From: Rhodanobacter panaciterrae
Lineage (GTDB): Bacteria; Pseudomonadota; Gammaproteobacteria; Xanthomonadales; Rhodanobacteraceae
Direction of reading: 5' to 3'
DNA: 64,000 bases
Assembly: GCF_014651895.1 (NCBI RefSeq)
Contig: NZ_BMXT01000002.1
Coordinates: 434,001-498,000, forward strand
A program made the position numbers and the translations under genes. Shown here in pieces: positions 22,588 to 31,923 of the stretch. The notes under the pieces were generated by a model. It made no database searches, was not told the origin of the DNA, and was given only the letters and a program-made list of their open reading frames with translations. Position 1 is the first letter of the stretch. The number at the start of each line of letters is the position of its first letter.

Positions 22588-25500
22588 TCATGCCGCCCTC
22601 CGCAATTCGTCGGCCAGTGCGGCCAGGCTCGCCGCCTTCGGTTTGACCAGCCAGAAACGCTGAAGCAACCCCCGGAAATCGCTGAGCAGATGCCGTGCCC
22701 AGGCACTGCCGGTGAGTTCGGCGTGACGCGCGATCAAACCGCGCAGATGCTGCATGTAATGCTCCATGCCTTCCGGCGAGATGCGCACGATGTCGACCAA
22801 CTCGTGGTTGTAGCAATCGACGAAGGCGCGCTCGAGATCGAGCACATAGGCAAACCCGCCGGTCATGCCCGCACCGAAGTTCAGCCCGCACGAACCAAGC
22901 ACGGCGACCACGCCACCGGTCATGTATTCGCAGCAGTGGTCGCCGGCGCCTTCGATCACCGCCAGCGCGCCGGAGTTGCGCACGCCGAAGCGCTCGCCTG
23001 CGCGGCCCGCCGCAAACAGTTCGCCGCCGGTGGCGCCATACAGGCAGGTATTGCCGAGGATCGAGGCGTCCTGGCTGGCGAACGGCGACTCCGGCGATGG
23101 CCGTACCAGGATGCGGCCACCGGTCATGCCCTTGCCGACACCGTCGTTCGCTTCGCCGGTCAGCTCGATCTGCACACCGCCGGCATTCCATGCGCCCAGG
23201 CTTTGCCCGGCACTGCCTTCCAGTTGCAGCGTGATCGGTTCAAGCATGCCGTGATCGCCCCAGCGCCGTGCCACGTCGCCGGACAGGCGCGCACCGATCG
23301 CGCGATCGGTATTCGCGATCGCATAGCGGAACGTGCCGCCGCTACCCAGCTCGACCAGTGGCGCCGCATCGACGGCAATGCGCGTGGCCAGCGCGGCTTC
23401 ATCGCGCATGGGATTGCGTGGCAATGTGCAGGCGCTGTCCACCTCGACGCTCAAGCCGTCCTCGGCAATCAGTCGCGACAGGTCGAGCTGCTTCTGCACC
23501 GGCGTGCTGCCCTCGGCCTGGCTCAGCAGATCGCTGCGGCCGACCAGTTCGCCCAGGCTGCGCACACCCAGCTGCGCCAGATGGCCGCGCACATCTTCGG
23601 CGACGAAACGGAAGTAGTTCATCACCATCTCGGGCAGCCCGATGAAGTACTCCTTGCGCAATACCTCGTTCTGCGTGGCCACGCCGGTGGCGCAGTTGTT
23701 GAGGTGACAGATGCGCAGGTACTTGCAGCCCAGCGCCACCATCGGGCCGGTGCCGAAGCCGAAGCTCTCGGCGCCAAGCATCGCCGCCTTGATCACGTCG
23801 AGGCCGGTCTTCAGGCCACCATCGGTCTGCAGCCGCACGCGCCCGCGCAGGCCGTTGCGACGCAGCGTTTGCTGTGCTTCGGCCACACCGAGTTCCCACG
23901 GCGTACCGGCGTACTTGATCGAGGTGAGCGGGCTGGCACCGGTGCCACCATCGTGACCGGAGATCGTGATCAGGTCCGCGCCGGCCTTGACCACGCCAGC
24001 GGCGACCGTGCCTACGCCAGCATGCGAGACCAGCTTCACCGAGATCAGCGCGGTCGGGTTCACTTCCTTGAGGTCGTGAATCAGCTGCGCCAGATCCTCG
24101 ATCGAATAGATGTCGTGATGCGGCGGTGGCGAGATCAGGCCAATGCCGGGCTTGGCGTAGCGCAGTCGCGCGATGGTGGCGTCCACCTTGTGGCCAGGCA
24201 GCTGGCCTCCCTCGCCGGGCTTCGCGCCCTGCGCGATCTTGATCTGCAGCACCTCGGCGTTGATCAGGTATTCGGCCGTAACGCCGAAGCGACCAGATGA
24301 AACCTGCTTGATCTTCGAGGTCTTCTCGGTGCCGTAGCGCGCCGGATCTTCGCCACCTTCGCCCGAATTGCTGCGACCGCCGAGCCGGTTCATCGCAATC
24401 GCCAGCGCCTCGTGCGCTTCCGGCGACAGCGCGCCGAGCGACATGCCGGCCGAATCGAAACGCTTGAGGATCGCCTCGACCGGCTCGACTTCGTCCAGCG
24501 CAATCGCGGCACGGGCCGCATGCGGCAACAACAGGTCGCGCAGCGCAGACGCTGGCCGCGCATCGACGTGCTGCGCGTAACGGCGATAGTCGTCCATCGA
24601 GCCGGTGCGCACGGCGGTCTGCAAGGTGTCGATCACGTCCGGGTTGTACATGTGGTATTCGCCGCCGTGGACGAATTTGTACAGACCGCCGGCACGCAGC
24701 GGCTGCGCCTCGTTCCACGCGTCGGCGGCGAGGAGTCGCTGGTCGTGCTCGAGGTCCGCGAATCCTGCACCGCCGACCCGCGACGGCGTGCCGGCAAAAC
24801 ACAACGCCACGACTTCGGGCGCCAGGCCGACGATCTCGAACAACTGCGCACCGCGGTAACCGGCGACCGTGGAGATGCCCATCTTCGACAGGATCTTCAG
24901 CAGTCCCTTGCGGATGCCACGGCGATAGCTGCGGCCGATCTCGCGCGGGGCGCCGTCGCCGCGCTTGATATGCCCATCACGACCCAGTTCGAACAGGCTC
25001 TGGTAGGCCAGCCACGGATAGATCGCGGTGGCGCCGAAACCGATCAGGCAGGCGAACTGGTGCGCGTCACGCGCGGTAGCGGTTTCCACCAGCAGGTTGC
25101 ACTGGCAGCGCAGCCCGGTCTCGATCAGGTGGGCATGGACCGCGCCCACCGCCAGCAGCGCATGCGCCGGCAGCGTGTCCTTGTTCGGATAACGGTCGGT
25201 GATGAACACCATGCCGGCACCCGCGCGCACGCCTTGCTCCGCCTCGCGGCAGAAACGCCGCAGCGCCGCTTCCAGCGCTTCGCCGAGCGGATAACACAGA
25301 TCGATCTGCACGGTGGCGTTGACGAACTGCGGCAACGCCAGCAACTGCCGCAACTTGCGCTGCGAACAGATCGGCGAATTGAGCAGGACCTGTTTCGCGT
25401 TGTCGGCCGACAGCTCGAATAGATTGCCCTCGCGACCAAACTGGGTCACCAGCGACATCACCAGTCGCTCGCGCAGCGGATCGATCGGCGGATTGGTGAC

Positions 25501-27051
25501 CTGGGCAAAGCCTTCGCGGAAGCGATCGAACAGCGGCCGTATCTGGCGTGACATCGCCGCCATCGGGGTGTCGTCGCCCATCGCGCCGGTGGCTTCGGCT
25601 TCGGTTTCGGCAAGCACCTTGAGCACGCTCTCGCGCTCTTCGCGGCTCAAGCCATAGAGCTTCTGGCAACGACGCAATTCATTCGTCGGCAGCGGTTCGG
25701 CGGCGAGGCTGGGGTCGATCAGGTCTGATTCGAGATAGCTGACGCCAGCGCGCAACCAGTCGCGGAACGGTGCGCGACTGCGGTTGATTGCGTCGATGTC
25801 GGCGTCGTGCAGCAAGCGCCGTTCGGCGAAATCCACCGCCAGCATCTGGCCCGGTCCCAGCCGCCCCTTCGCCACCACGCGCGCCGGTGGCATGTCCCAC
25901 AGGCCAGCTTCAGAGGCGACGATCAGGTGGTTGTCGTCGGACAGCGCCCAGCGCGCCGGGCGCAAGCCATTGCGGTCGAGCGTGCATACCGCATAGCGGC
26001 CGTCGCACATCACCAGCCCGGCCGGGCCGTCCCACGGTTCGCTGTGCAGCGCGTAGTACTCGTAGAAACCCGTGAGATCCTCGTCCAGATCCTCGCGCGC
26101 CGCATACGCCGGCGGCACCAGCACGCGCATCGCGGTGAGCATGTCGAGGCCGCCGGCCAGCAGCACTTCCAGCGCGTTGTCCAGACTCTCCGAGTCCGAA
26201 CCGGTCTGGCGCACCAGCGGACCGATGTCGGTGAGGTCGACCAGCGGCGAACGCAGCACCGCCTCGCGCGCCTGCATCCAGCGACGGTTGCCACGGATGG
26301 TATTGATCTCGCCGTTGTGCGCGAGCAGGCGGAACGGCTGGGCCAGCCGCCACTGCGGCGTGGTGTTGGTGGAGAAGCGCTGGTGAAACACCACCGCATC
26401 GCTGACCAGTGCCGGATGCCGCAGGTCCGCGAAAACCTCACGCAGCCGGCCCGGCGCCGCCATTGCCTTGTAGCCGATCACCTGGGCGGAAAGACTCACC
26501 ACGTAGAACTGCGGATCGTCCACCAGCGCCGTTTCGGCGCGACGACGCGCACGGAACAGCGCGCGCTCGAACGCGTCATCGTCCATCCCGGCCGCGGCAT
26601 TCACGAACACCTGGCGCACGCGCGGACAGGTAGCGCTGGCGAGCGGGCCACAGGCTTCGGCGTCGATGGTCACGTCGCGCCAACCGGCCAGCGCCAACCC
26701 GGCTTCGAGCAGATGCCGCTCGAATTCGATCGCCGCCGCTTCGCCACCAGCCGGGTCGAGAAATACCAGGCCGGCGGCAAACCGCTCGGCCGGCATGATG
26801 CCGTCGGCGACGGCCAGCGCGCGCAGCCATTGCGCCGGTCGATGGATCAGCACGCCGCAGCCGTCACCGCTGATGCCATCGGCGTTCACGCCACCCCGAT
26901 GGGAAAGCCTGGCCAGCGCGGCAAACGCCGTATCGACAACCCAGGCACTGGCATGGCCATCAATCTGCGCGACCAGACCAAAGCCGCAGCTGTCGTGCTC
27001 GAAAGCCTCGTCGTAAAGCGTTGTTGCGCCAATACCTGCCATCGAGCCCAC
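22588..27051 (-). CDS. gltB: Glutamate synthase (NADPH) large subunit GltB
   Basis: A 1487-residue ammonia-channelling enzyme making two glutamates from glutamine and 2-oxoglutarate. The N-terminal nucleophile is Cys22 (EHDSCGFGLVAQIDG), so a 21-residue propeptide should be removed. The order is glutamine amidotransferase domain, central domain, FMN-binding synthase barrel with GGKSNSGEGGEDPARYG-type motif (here GGRSNSGEGGEDPARYG), Fe-S binding CKYLRICHLNNCATGVATQ, then the C-terminal beta-helix (GMTGGRILV, GATGGELFAAGRAGERF). First gene of gltB-gltD. An internal ATG at 27042 is an alternative start. Confidence 0.97.
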   Translation of the reverse strand: MGSMAGIGATTLYDEAFEHDSCGFGLVAQIDGHASAWVVDTAFAALARLSHRGGVNADGISGDGCGVLIHRPAQWLRALAVADGIMPAERFAAGLVFLDPAGGEAAAIEFERHLLEAGLALAGWRDVTIDAEACGPLASATCPRVRQVFVNAAAGMDDDAFERALFRARRRAETALVDDPQFYVVSLSAQVIGYKAMAAPGRLREVFADLRHPALVSDAVVFHQRFSTNTTPQWRLAQPFRLLAHNGEINTIRGNRRWMQAREAVLRSPLVDLTDIGPLVRQTGSDSESLDNALEVLLAGGLDMLTAMRVLVPPAYAAREDLDEDLTGFYEYYALHSEPWDGPAGLVMCDGRYAVCTLDRNGLRPARWALSDDNHLIVASEAGLWDMPPARVVAKGRLGPGQMLAVDFAERRLLHDADIDAINRSRAPFRDWLRAGVSYLESDLIDPSLAAEPLPTNELRRCQKLYGLSREERESVLKVLAETEAEATGAMGDDTPMAAMSRQIRPLFDRFREGFAQVTNPPIDPLRERLVMSLVTQFGREGNLFELSADNAKQVLLNSPICSQRKLRQLLALPQFVNATVQIDLCYPLGEALEAALRRFCREAEQGVRAGAGMVFITDRYPNKDTLPAHALLAVGAVHAHLIETGLRCQCNLLVETATARDAHQFACLIGFGATAIYPWLAYQSLFELGRDGHIKRGDGAPREIGRSYRRGIRKGLLKILSKMGISTVAGYRGAQLFEIVGLAPEVVALCFAGTPSRVGGAGFADLEHDQRLLAADAWNEAQPLRAGGLYKFVHGGEYHMYNPDVIDTLQTAVRTGSMDDYRRYAQHVDARPASALRDLLLPHAARAAIALDEVEPVEAILKRFDSAGMSLGALSPEAHEALAIAMNRLGGRSNSGEGGEDPARYGTEKTSKIKQVSSGRFGVTAEYLINAEVLQIKIAQGAKPGEGGQLPGHKVDATIARLRYAKPGIGLISPPPHHDIYSIEDLAQLIHDLKEVNPTALISVKLVSHAGVGTVAAGVVKAGADLITISGHDGGTGASPLTSIKYAGTPWELGVAEAQQTLRRNGLRGRVRLQTDGGLKTGLDVIKAAMLGAESFGFGTGPMVALGCKYLRICHLNNCATGVATQNEVLRKEYFIGLPEMVMNYFRFVAEDVRGHLAQLGVRSLGELVGRSDLLSQAEGSTPVQKQLDLSRLIAEDGLSVEVDSACTLPRNPMRDEAALATRIAVDAAPLVELGSGGTFRYAIANTDRAIGARLSGDVARRWGDHGMLEPITLQLEGSAGQSLGAWNAGGVQIELTGEANDGVGKGMTGGRILVRPSPESPFASQDASILGNTCLYGATGGELFAAGRAGERFGVRNSGALAVIEGAGDHCCEYMTGGVVAVLGSCGLNFGAGMTGGFAYVLDLERAFVDCYNHELVDIVRISPEGMEHYMQHLRGLIARHAELTGSAWARHLLSDFRGLLQRFWLVKPKAASLAALADELRRAA

Positions 27052-27110
27052 CCAGTCGGATTGCCAGTCGCATGCGAGTTCCCCAACGCATACGCAAGAG
27101 TTTCTGCTCG

Positions 27111-27139
27111 ACTAGAACACAAATGTTGCGATGCGTCAA
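27111..27139 (-). promoter_or_regulatory. Possible sigma-70 promoter of gltBD
   Basis: On the minus strand a -35 TTGACG (27134-27139) and a -10-like TCTAGT (27111-27116) are 17 bases apart, about 60 bp before the gltB start. The -35 matches 5 of 6 consensus bases and the -10 4 of 6. The surrounding bases are AT-richer than the genes. Prediction by eye only. Confidence 0.35.
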
Positions 27140-27260
27140 AATATTTGTTTGGACGGCTATACTTCCAGTTGAAACCTTTTTCATGCCACGCGACCGGCAA
27201 CACGAAATACGGCGCGGCGGTTGCCCGCCGCGCCGCCTCACCCCGGCCAGACTTCAACGC

Positions 27261-30074
27261 TTACAGCTTGACCTTCACGCCGACATTGAAAAAGCGCCCG
27301 ACGATGCCCGCCTGCCCGTACGTCGGGTTGTAGTTGATCGCGGCGTAGTTGATCGGATCAAACGGCGGCTTGCGATCGAACAGGTTGAGCACCGCACCGT
27401 AGACCGAGACATGATCGTTGATGTCGTAATTGCCGGTCAGATCGAAGTCGGTGAATGACGGCATCCGGCAGCTCGCCGGGAAGTTGTTGCCGGTGTCGGA
27501 GTTGATCGAGATGCAGCCCGGCCCCTGATCCGCCGCGGTCATTTCCAGGCCACTGGTGTAATACAGCGTACCGGTCAGCGTGGCCTTGCCGTAGTTGATG
27601 CTGTTCGACCACGATCCGCGGATGCGCGGCGTACCCGCGCCGGACGAAAGCGCGTAAGGGCCTTGGGTACCAACGAATTGCTGCTGCGTACCATCCTGCA
27701 ACAGCAGCTTCCAGGTGAAGATCTCGGTACCGCTGAGCTCGCTGGTCCAGTGCATGCCATTGCTGAAATCGAACCTGCCGATCAGGTCGACGTCGACACC
27801 CTTGGTGCGCAGTGAGTTCTCGTTGAGGTAGCCGGCCGCGACGACCAGCGGCCGCGGCAACGCGTTCGGGAACTGCGGATCGGGAAGGTCCGGCGTGATG
27901 GTGACGCCGGCCGGCAGCGGCTGCCCGGCGTAGTACGCATCCAGCGCGGCACGTGCATCGCCGCCCGTGATGACACCGGTCTTCTTGATGTCGTAGTAGT
28001 CCACCGAGGCGCTCAACTCCTTGATCGGCTGGTACACCAGGCCGAACGTGAAACTGCGCGCCTTCTCCGGCTTGATCGCAGGATTGGCCGCCGACAGCAG
28101 CTCTACCGCAAACGGTTTCACGTAGCCGTCGTTGCCATGGGCGGCGGCGAAGTCGGCCGGTGGCGGACGGACGACGAAGCCACCGGATGCGCTCGATCCG
28201 TTTTCGGCGAAGCCCGGCGCACGGAAGCCCTTGGAATAGGTGCCGCGGACCGCCAGCGTCTCGAACGGTTTCCACTTGAAGCCGACTTTCGGCGAGAAGT
28301 TGCCGCCGACATCGGAGTAGTGGTCGTAGCGCCCGGATACATCGACTTCAAGCGACTGCAGCAACGGCGCATCCAGCTCCGCATAGACGCCGCCGACCGT
28401 GCGCCGGCCGATTGTGTGAGCCGTGCCGAGACCTTGTGCCGCACCGCCCGGATTCAGCTCGCCGTCGTGCTGTGCCTCGTACCGCCATTCGCCACCGAGG
28501 GCCAGGCCCAGCGAACCGCCGGAAAGATCCATCAGCGGACGCGATGCATGGAAGTCGACCGAGTCCAGATCGGTGGTCGAGATCTTGCTGAGCGTTGGTA
28601 CCAGCGCCTGCAGCGTCGCCGCCGAATTCTTCGACGGATCGATGAAGTTGTAGGTGCCGTTGGTGACGTCCTCGATCAGCTGGTTGTAGTTGAGGAAGCC
28701 GAAGTTGCTGACGTTGAGCCAAGTGTGGTTGACCACCACGCCGGCGTCATAGTCCCACTCGCCCCACACACCATTGACGCCGCCAGCGACGCGGACATTG
28801 TGGTTCTTCAGATCGGCCGAACCGGCAAACAGATTCGGGAACGCGTAGTTGATCAGCGCGTACTGCCCCTGCGCCGCGAACGGGTTGTTCGGGTTGAGCG
28901 AGCCATCCGGCAGCGTCGGCGGCAGTGCCAGCGCATTGGTGTTGTGGGGCGTGCCCGAGTTGATCTGGGTCGGCGCGGCAAGCACCGATACTTCATTCTG
29001 GTAATAGCTCGCGCCCAGATACGCCTGGGTGGTGGCGTTGAGCTTGACCGTGAAACGGCCATACACATTGGCCCGCTCCGTCTCCGGCTGGACGGCCAGA
29101 TAGTTGACGAAATTCTGCAGGCAATAGCTGCCCGGATTCTGCGGATCATTGGTCACCAGCGTGGTGCCCTGACCGCACGGCACCAGCGGTTGCGCCACAC
29201 CATCGGCGACACCGCTGGTGAGATCACCCGGCGTGTTGAGGTGACCCGGCGTCACCGTGCCGTAGATCGAGCCGCTGGGCGCCGAGGGTTGGCCGCCATT
29301 GCCGTTGACGCCGCCGATCGAGCGCAGGTCCAGCGTGTTGAACGGGAAGCTGCGATCACGATTCATGATCGCGTTGTCCTTCTGGTATTCGACGCTGAGA
29401 TAGGCGTTGTGACCGTCCTTGTCCAGATCGCCGCCGCCCAGGATGCCGGTGAACCGGCGGGTGAACCCGCCGCCATGCTGCGACGTGCCGACCTCGGCGG
29501 TGGCCTCGCCGCCCTTGTAGCTGTGCTTCAGGATCACGTTGACCACGCCGGCGATCGCATCGGCGCCATAGAGCGAGGATGCGCCGTCCTTCAGCACCTC
29601 GATGCGCTCGATCGCATTGACCGGAATCGTGTTGAGGTCGACGAAGGAGCGCTGGCCATCGTCCGCCAGCGCATAGTTCGCGCTGCGCTGGCCGTCGATC
29701 AGCACCAGGGTCGAATTGACCGTGAGGCCGCGCAACGCCACGCCGGCCGAACCCGCCGCGAAACCCGCGGTGAACGCATTCGGGATCGAACCGCTATTGT
29801 CGGCGGAAACCGCACGGATCACGTCGGAAACGGTCTTCAGGCCGCTGCGCTCGATCTGCACCGCGGTGATTACGGTGACCGGTGACGGCGTCTCCAGATC
29901 GACCCGCGGGATCGCGGAGCCGGTGACGGTGATGGTCTGCAATTGCTTGGCCGGCTGCGCTGGCGCCGGGTTCTGCGTGGTATCGGGAGATGCTGGGGCA
30001 GTCTGGGCAAGGATGGTTGCTGTCGGGGTCAACAACAAACCAGCCAACGCACAAGCGAGCTTGTTCGGTTTCAT
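27261..30074 (-). CDS. TonB-dependent outer-membrane receptor
   Basis: A 937-residue outer-membrane transporter. A signal peptide (ends ..ATILAQ) and a Pro/Ala/Gln linker lead to the TonB box-like LQTITVTGSAIPRVD, then the plug domain (PSPVTVITAVQIERSGLKTV, GVALRGL, LVLIDGQR, VNAIERIEVLKDGASSLYGADAIAGVVNVI) and a 22-strand-type barrel ending in FNVGVKVKL. No STN regulatory domain is present. The substrate is unknown; relatives in Xanthomonadales import iron chelates, oligosaccharides or peptides. No partner gene lies next to it; gltB follows 209 bp downstream. Confidence 0.93.
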   Translation of the reverse strand: MKPNKLACALAGLLLTPTATILAQTAPASPDTTQNPAPAQPAKQLQTITVTGSAIPRVDLETPSPVTVITAVQIERSGLKTVSDVIRAVSADNSGSIPNAFTAGFAAGSAGVALRGLTVNSTLVLIDGQRSANYALADDGQRSFVDLNTIPVNAIERIEVLKDGASSLYGADAIAGVVNVILKHSYKGGEATAEVGTSQHGGGFTRRFTGILGGGDLDKDGHNAYLSVEYQKDNAIMNRDRSFPFNTLDLRSIGGVNGNGGQPSAPSGSIYGTVTPGHLNTPGDLTSGVADGVAQPLVPCGQGTTLVTNDPQNPGSYCLQNFVNYLAVQPETERANVYGRFTVKLNATTQAYLGASYYQNEVSVLAAPTQINSGTPHNTNALALPPTLPDGSLNPNNPFAAQGQYALINYAFPNLFAGSADLKNHNVRVAGGVNGVWGEWDYDAGVVVNHTWLNVSNFGFLNYNQLIEDVTNGTYNFIDPSKNSAATLQALVPTLSKISTTDLDSVDFHASRPLMDLSGGSLGLALGGEWRYEAQHDGELNPGGAAQGLGTAHTIGRRTVGGVYAELDAPLLQSLEVDVSGRYDHYSDVGGNFSPKVGFKWKPFETLAVRGTYSKGFRAPGFAENGSSASGGFVVRPPPADFAAAHGNDGYVKPFAVELLSAANPAIKPEKARSFTFGLVYQPIKELSASVDYYDIKKTGVITGGDARAALDAYYAGQPLPAGVTITPDLPDPQFPNALPRPLVVAAGYLNENSLRTKGVDVDLIGRFDFSNGMHWTSELSGTEIFTWKLLLQDGTQQQFVGTQGPYALSSGAGTPRIRGSWSNSINYGKATLTGTLYYTSGLEMTAADQGPGCISINSDTGNNFPASCRMPSFTDFDLTGNYDINDHVSVYGAVLNLFDRKPPFDPINYAAINYNPTYGQAGIVGRFFNVGVKVKL

Positions 30075-30255
30075 TGACTTGTCCTCCTTGTGGGCGGCAA
30101 CGCGCTCGGCGTCGAGGAGGAGATACGTCTTGTCTTGATGACCACCAGAACGGGAGCGAGGGGAGTTGCCGAGGACAGGTTTTCACTTTCGCGACGCATT
30201 CTCAAGTGCCTTTTCACGCAACATGACTTACGACACATCACCTCGCACATGGCAT

Positions 30256-30358
30256 GCTAAATGCCGATAATTAATTTTCAAATTCAATTACTTATGAAAC
30301 TTCATATAAATCATCAAATAGACGTCTATACATCCATTCAGTAGTATCATTTGAAGTC
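30256..30358. other. AT-rich intergenic patch between the TonB receptor and envC
   Basis: About 100 bases with clearly lower GC than the surrounding DNA lie in the 488-bp divergent gap 30075-30562. The patch contains runs such as TTAATTTTCAAATTCAATTA and a perfect 12-bp palindrome ATAGACGTCTAT at 30318-30329. It may hold the promoter or a regulator site for the receptor, or be a remnant of inserted DNA. The rest of the gap shows no gene I can support. Confidence 0.5.
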
Positions 30359-30562
30359 CTGCTCAACATCTCGAAAATTGCCTCGACCGACAGGGAAAGC
30401 TCGATGCGCAGCGGCCGTCGATATCTAACCCGGCAACGGAATGCCAGCCCACGGATCGCGGTTGCCTGCCAGCGGAGGCCCCTCACCCAGGCGATGCCTT
30501 GAACTTCGACCCTGCGTCGGCAGCCCCTCGCCGCAGCCGCCGCTCTCAGGGATAATCGACCG

Positions 30563-31792
30563 ATGCATCCACTCGCCCGCCTTGTTCGTTCGTCCGTCCG
30601 CGGCCTGCTGGCTCTTGCCTTGCTGGCGAGTACCGCCACCACCGTGGCAGCACCGGGCGGCCAGAGCCGCGAGCAGCAGGCCGAAGCGAAGAAGCAACTC
30701 GCCGACATACGCAGCAAACTGGATGCGCTGGCCAAGCAGCAGGCGGAAACGGCCGAGCGCCGCGACAGCGTCAATGCCGAACTCGCCAGACAGGCCACCG
30801 CACTATCCGGCGCAGCGCGCGCCGTGCGCGACACCAATACGGCGATTGCCGCCAAGCAAACCGATCTCGACCATCTGCAGCAGCAGCGCAACGAACTTCA
30901 GCAGCATCTGCACGACCAGCGCGCCGCGATTGCCGATCTGCTGCGCGCCACCTACGCGCTCGGCCACGGCTCGGATCTGCGCCTGCTGCTGGGCGACGAA
31001 GACGTGGCGCGCATCTCGCGTGCGCTGGTCTACTCGAAATACTTCCAGCAGGACCGCGTACAGCGGGTACAGCAGCTGATGACCGACCTGGCCAAGCTGC
31101 AGGAGCTGGAAAACACGATCACCAGCGAGCAACAGGCGTTGCAGGCCACCAAGGCGCAGCGTGAGCAGCAGGCCAAGACGCTGGCCCAGCAACGCGCTGC
31201 GCAGCAGAAACTGGCAGCCGAGACCGATGCGCAATACAAGGACCAGGCGGAGCGGCTGGCCGCGCTTAAGCAGAACGCGCAATCGCTCAACACCCTGGTC
31301 GACAAGCTGCAGAAGGTGATCGACGAGGCGGCGCGCGAAGCCGCCGCCCGCGAGGCCGCCGCGCGTGCCGCCGCCAGCAAGCACCCCGGCCACAAGCTGC
31401 CACCGCCATCAGTCGAGGTCGGCAGCGCCAGCGCCAATATCCGCGGCAACCTGCCATGGCCGGCCAGCGGCGATGTCCACAGCTACGGCAGCGGCGTGCT
31501 GATCAAGGCCAGCGGCGGCAGCGAAATCCATGCGGTCGCCCGCGGCCGGGTGATCTACGCCGGCTTCCTGCGCGGTTACGGCATGCTGCTGATCGTCAAC
31601 CACGGCAACGGCTGGATGAGCATGTATGGCAACAACGAGACCATGCTGCACGGCGTCGGCGATCAGGTCGATGCCGGCGAGGCGATCGGTACCGCCAGCG
31701 CGCCCACCGGGGTCAATACCGGCGTGTATTTCGAACTGCGCCAAGGCGGCCAGCCGGTCGATCCGCGCAGCTGGCTGAGCCAGCGCCGTTGA
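30563..31792 (+). CDS. envC: Murein hydrolase activator EnvC
   Basis: A 409-residue periplasmic protein that activates septal amidases (AmiA/AmiB type) during division, under control of FtsEX. Signal peptide (ends ..TTVAA), long Gln/Ala/Leu coiled coil over about residues 35-265, Ala/Pro linker, then a C-terminal LytM domain (about 290-405). The LytM metal ligands are missing: GSGVLIKASGGSEIHAV replaces the usual H/D pair and SMYGNNETML replaces YxHL, as expected of the non-catalytic EnvC class. ftsEX lie at 36-38 kb. ctpA follows 131 bp downstream. Confidence 0.92.
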   Translation: MHPLARLVRSSVRGLLALALLASTATTVAAPGGQSREQQAEAKKQLADIRSKLDALAKQQAETAERRDSVNAELARQATALSGAARAVRDTNTAIAAKQTDLDHLQQQRNELQQHLHDQRAAIADLLRATYALGHGSDLRLLLGDEDVARISRALVYSKYFQQDRVQRVQQLMTDLAKLQELENTITSEQQALQATKAQREQQAKTLAQQRAAQQKLAAETDAQYKDQAERLAALKQNAQSLNTLVDKLQKVIDEAAREAAAREAAARAAASKHPGHKLPPPSVEVGSASANIRGNLPWPASGDVHSYGSGVLIKASGGSEIHAVARGRVIYAGFLRGYGMLLIVNHGNGWMSMYGNNETMLHGVGDQVDAGEAIGTASAPTGVNTGVYFELRQGGQPVDPRSWLSQRR

Positions 31793-31923
31793 CGCAGTCG
31801 CCACGGCGTCGCAGGCTAGGCTCGTGTTTTTGATGAATTACTCCGGCGTTCGGTTGTCTCACGCTTTGTCTTTCTCCCGTCGCGTTCCGGCGCGATGTCT
31901 GCCCGTTGCACGGAGTCGCCCGC

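Noticed and set aside
28137-29885. A 582-codon open frame opposite the TonB receptor
   Set aside because: Composition-driven shadow without start signal or domain.
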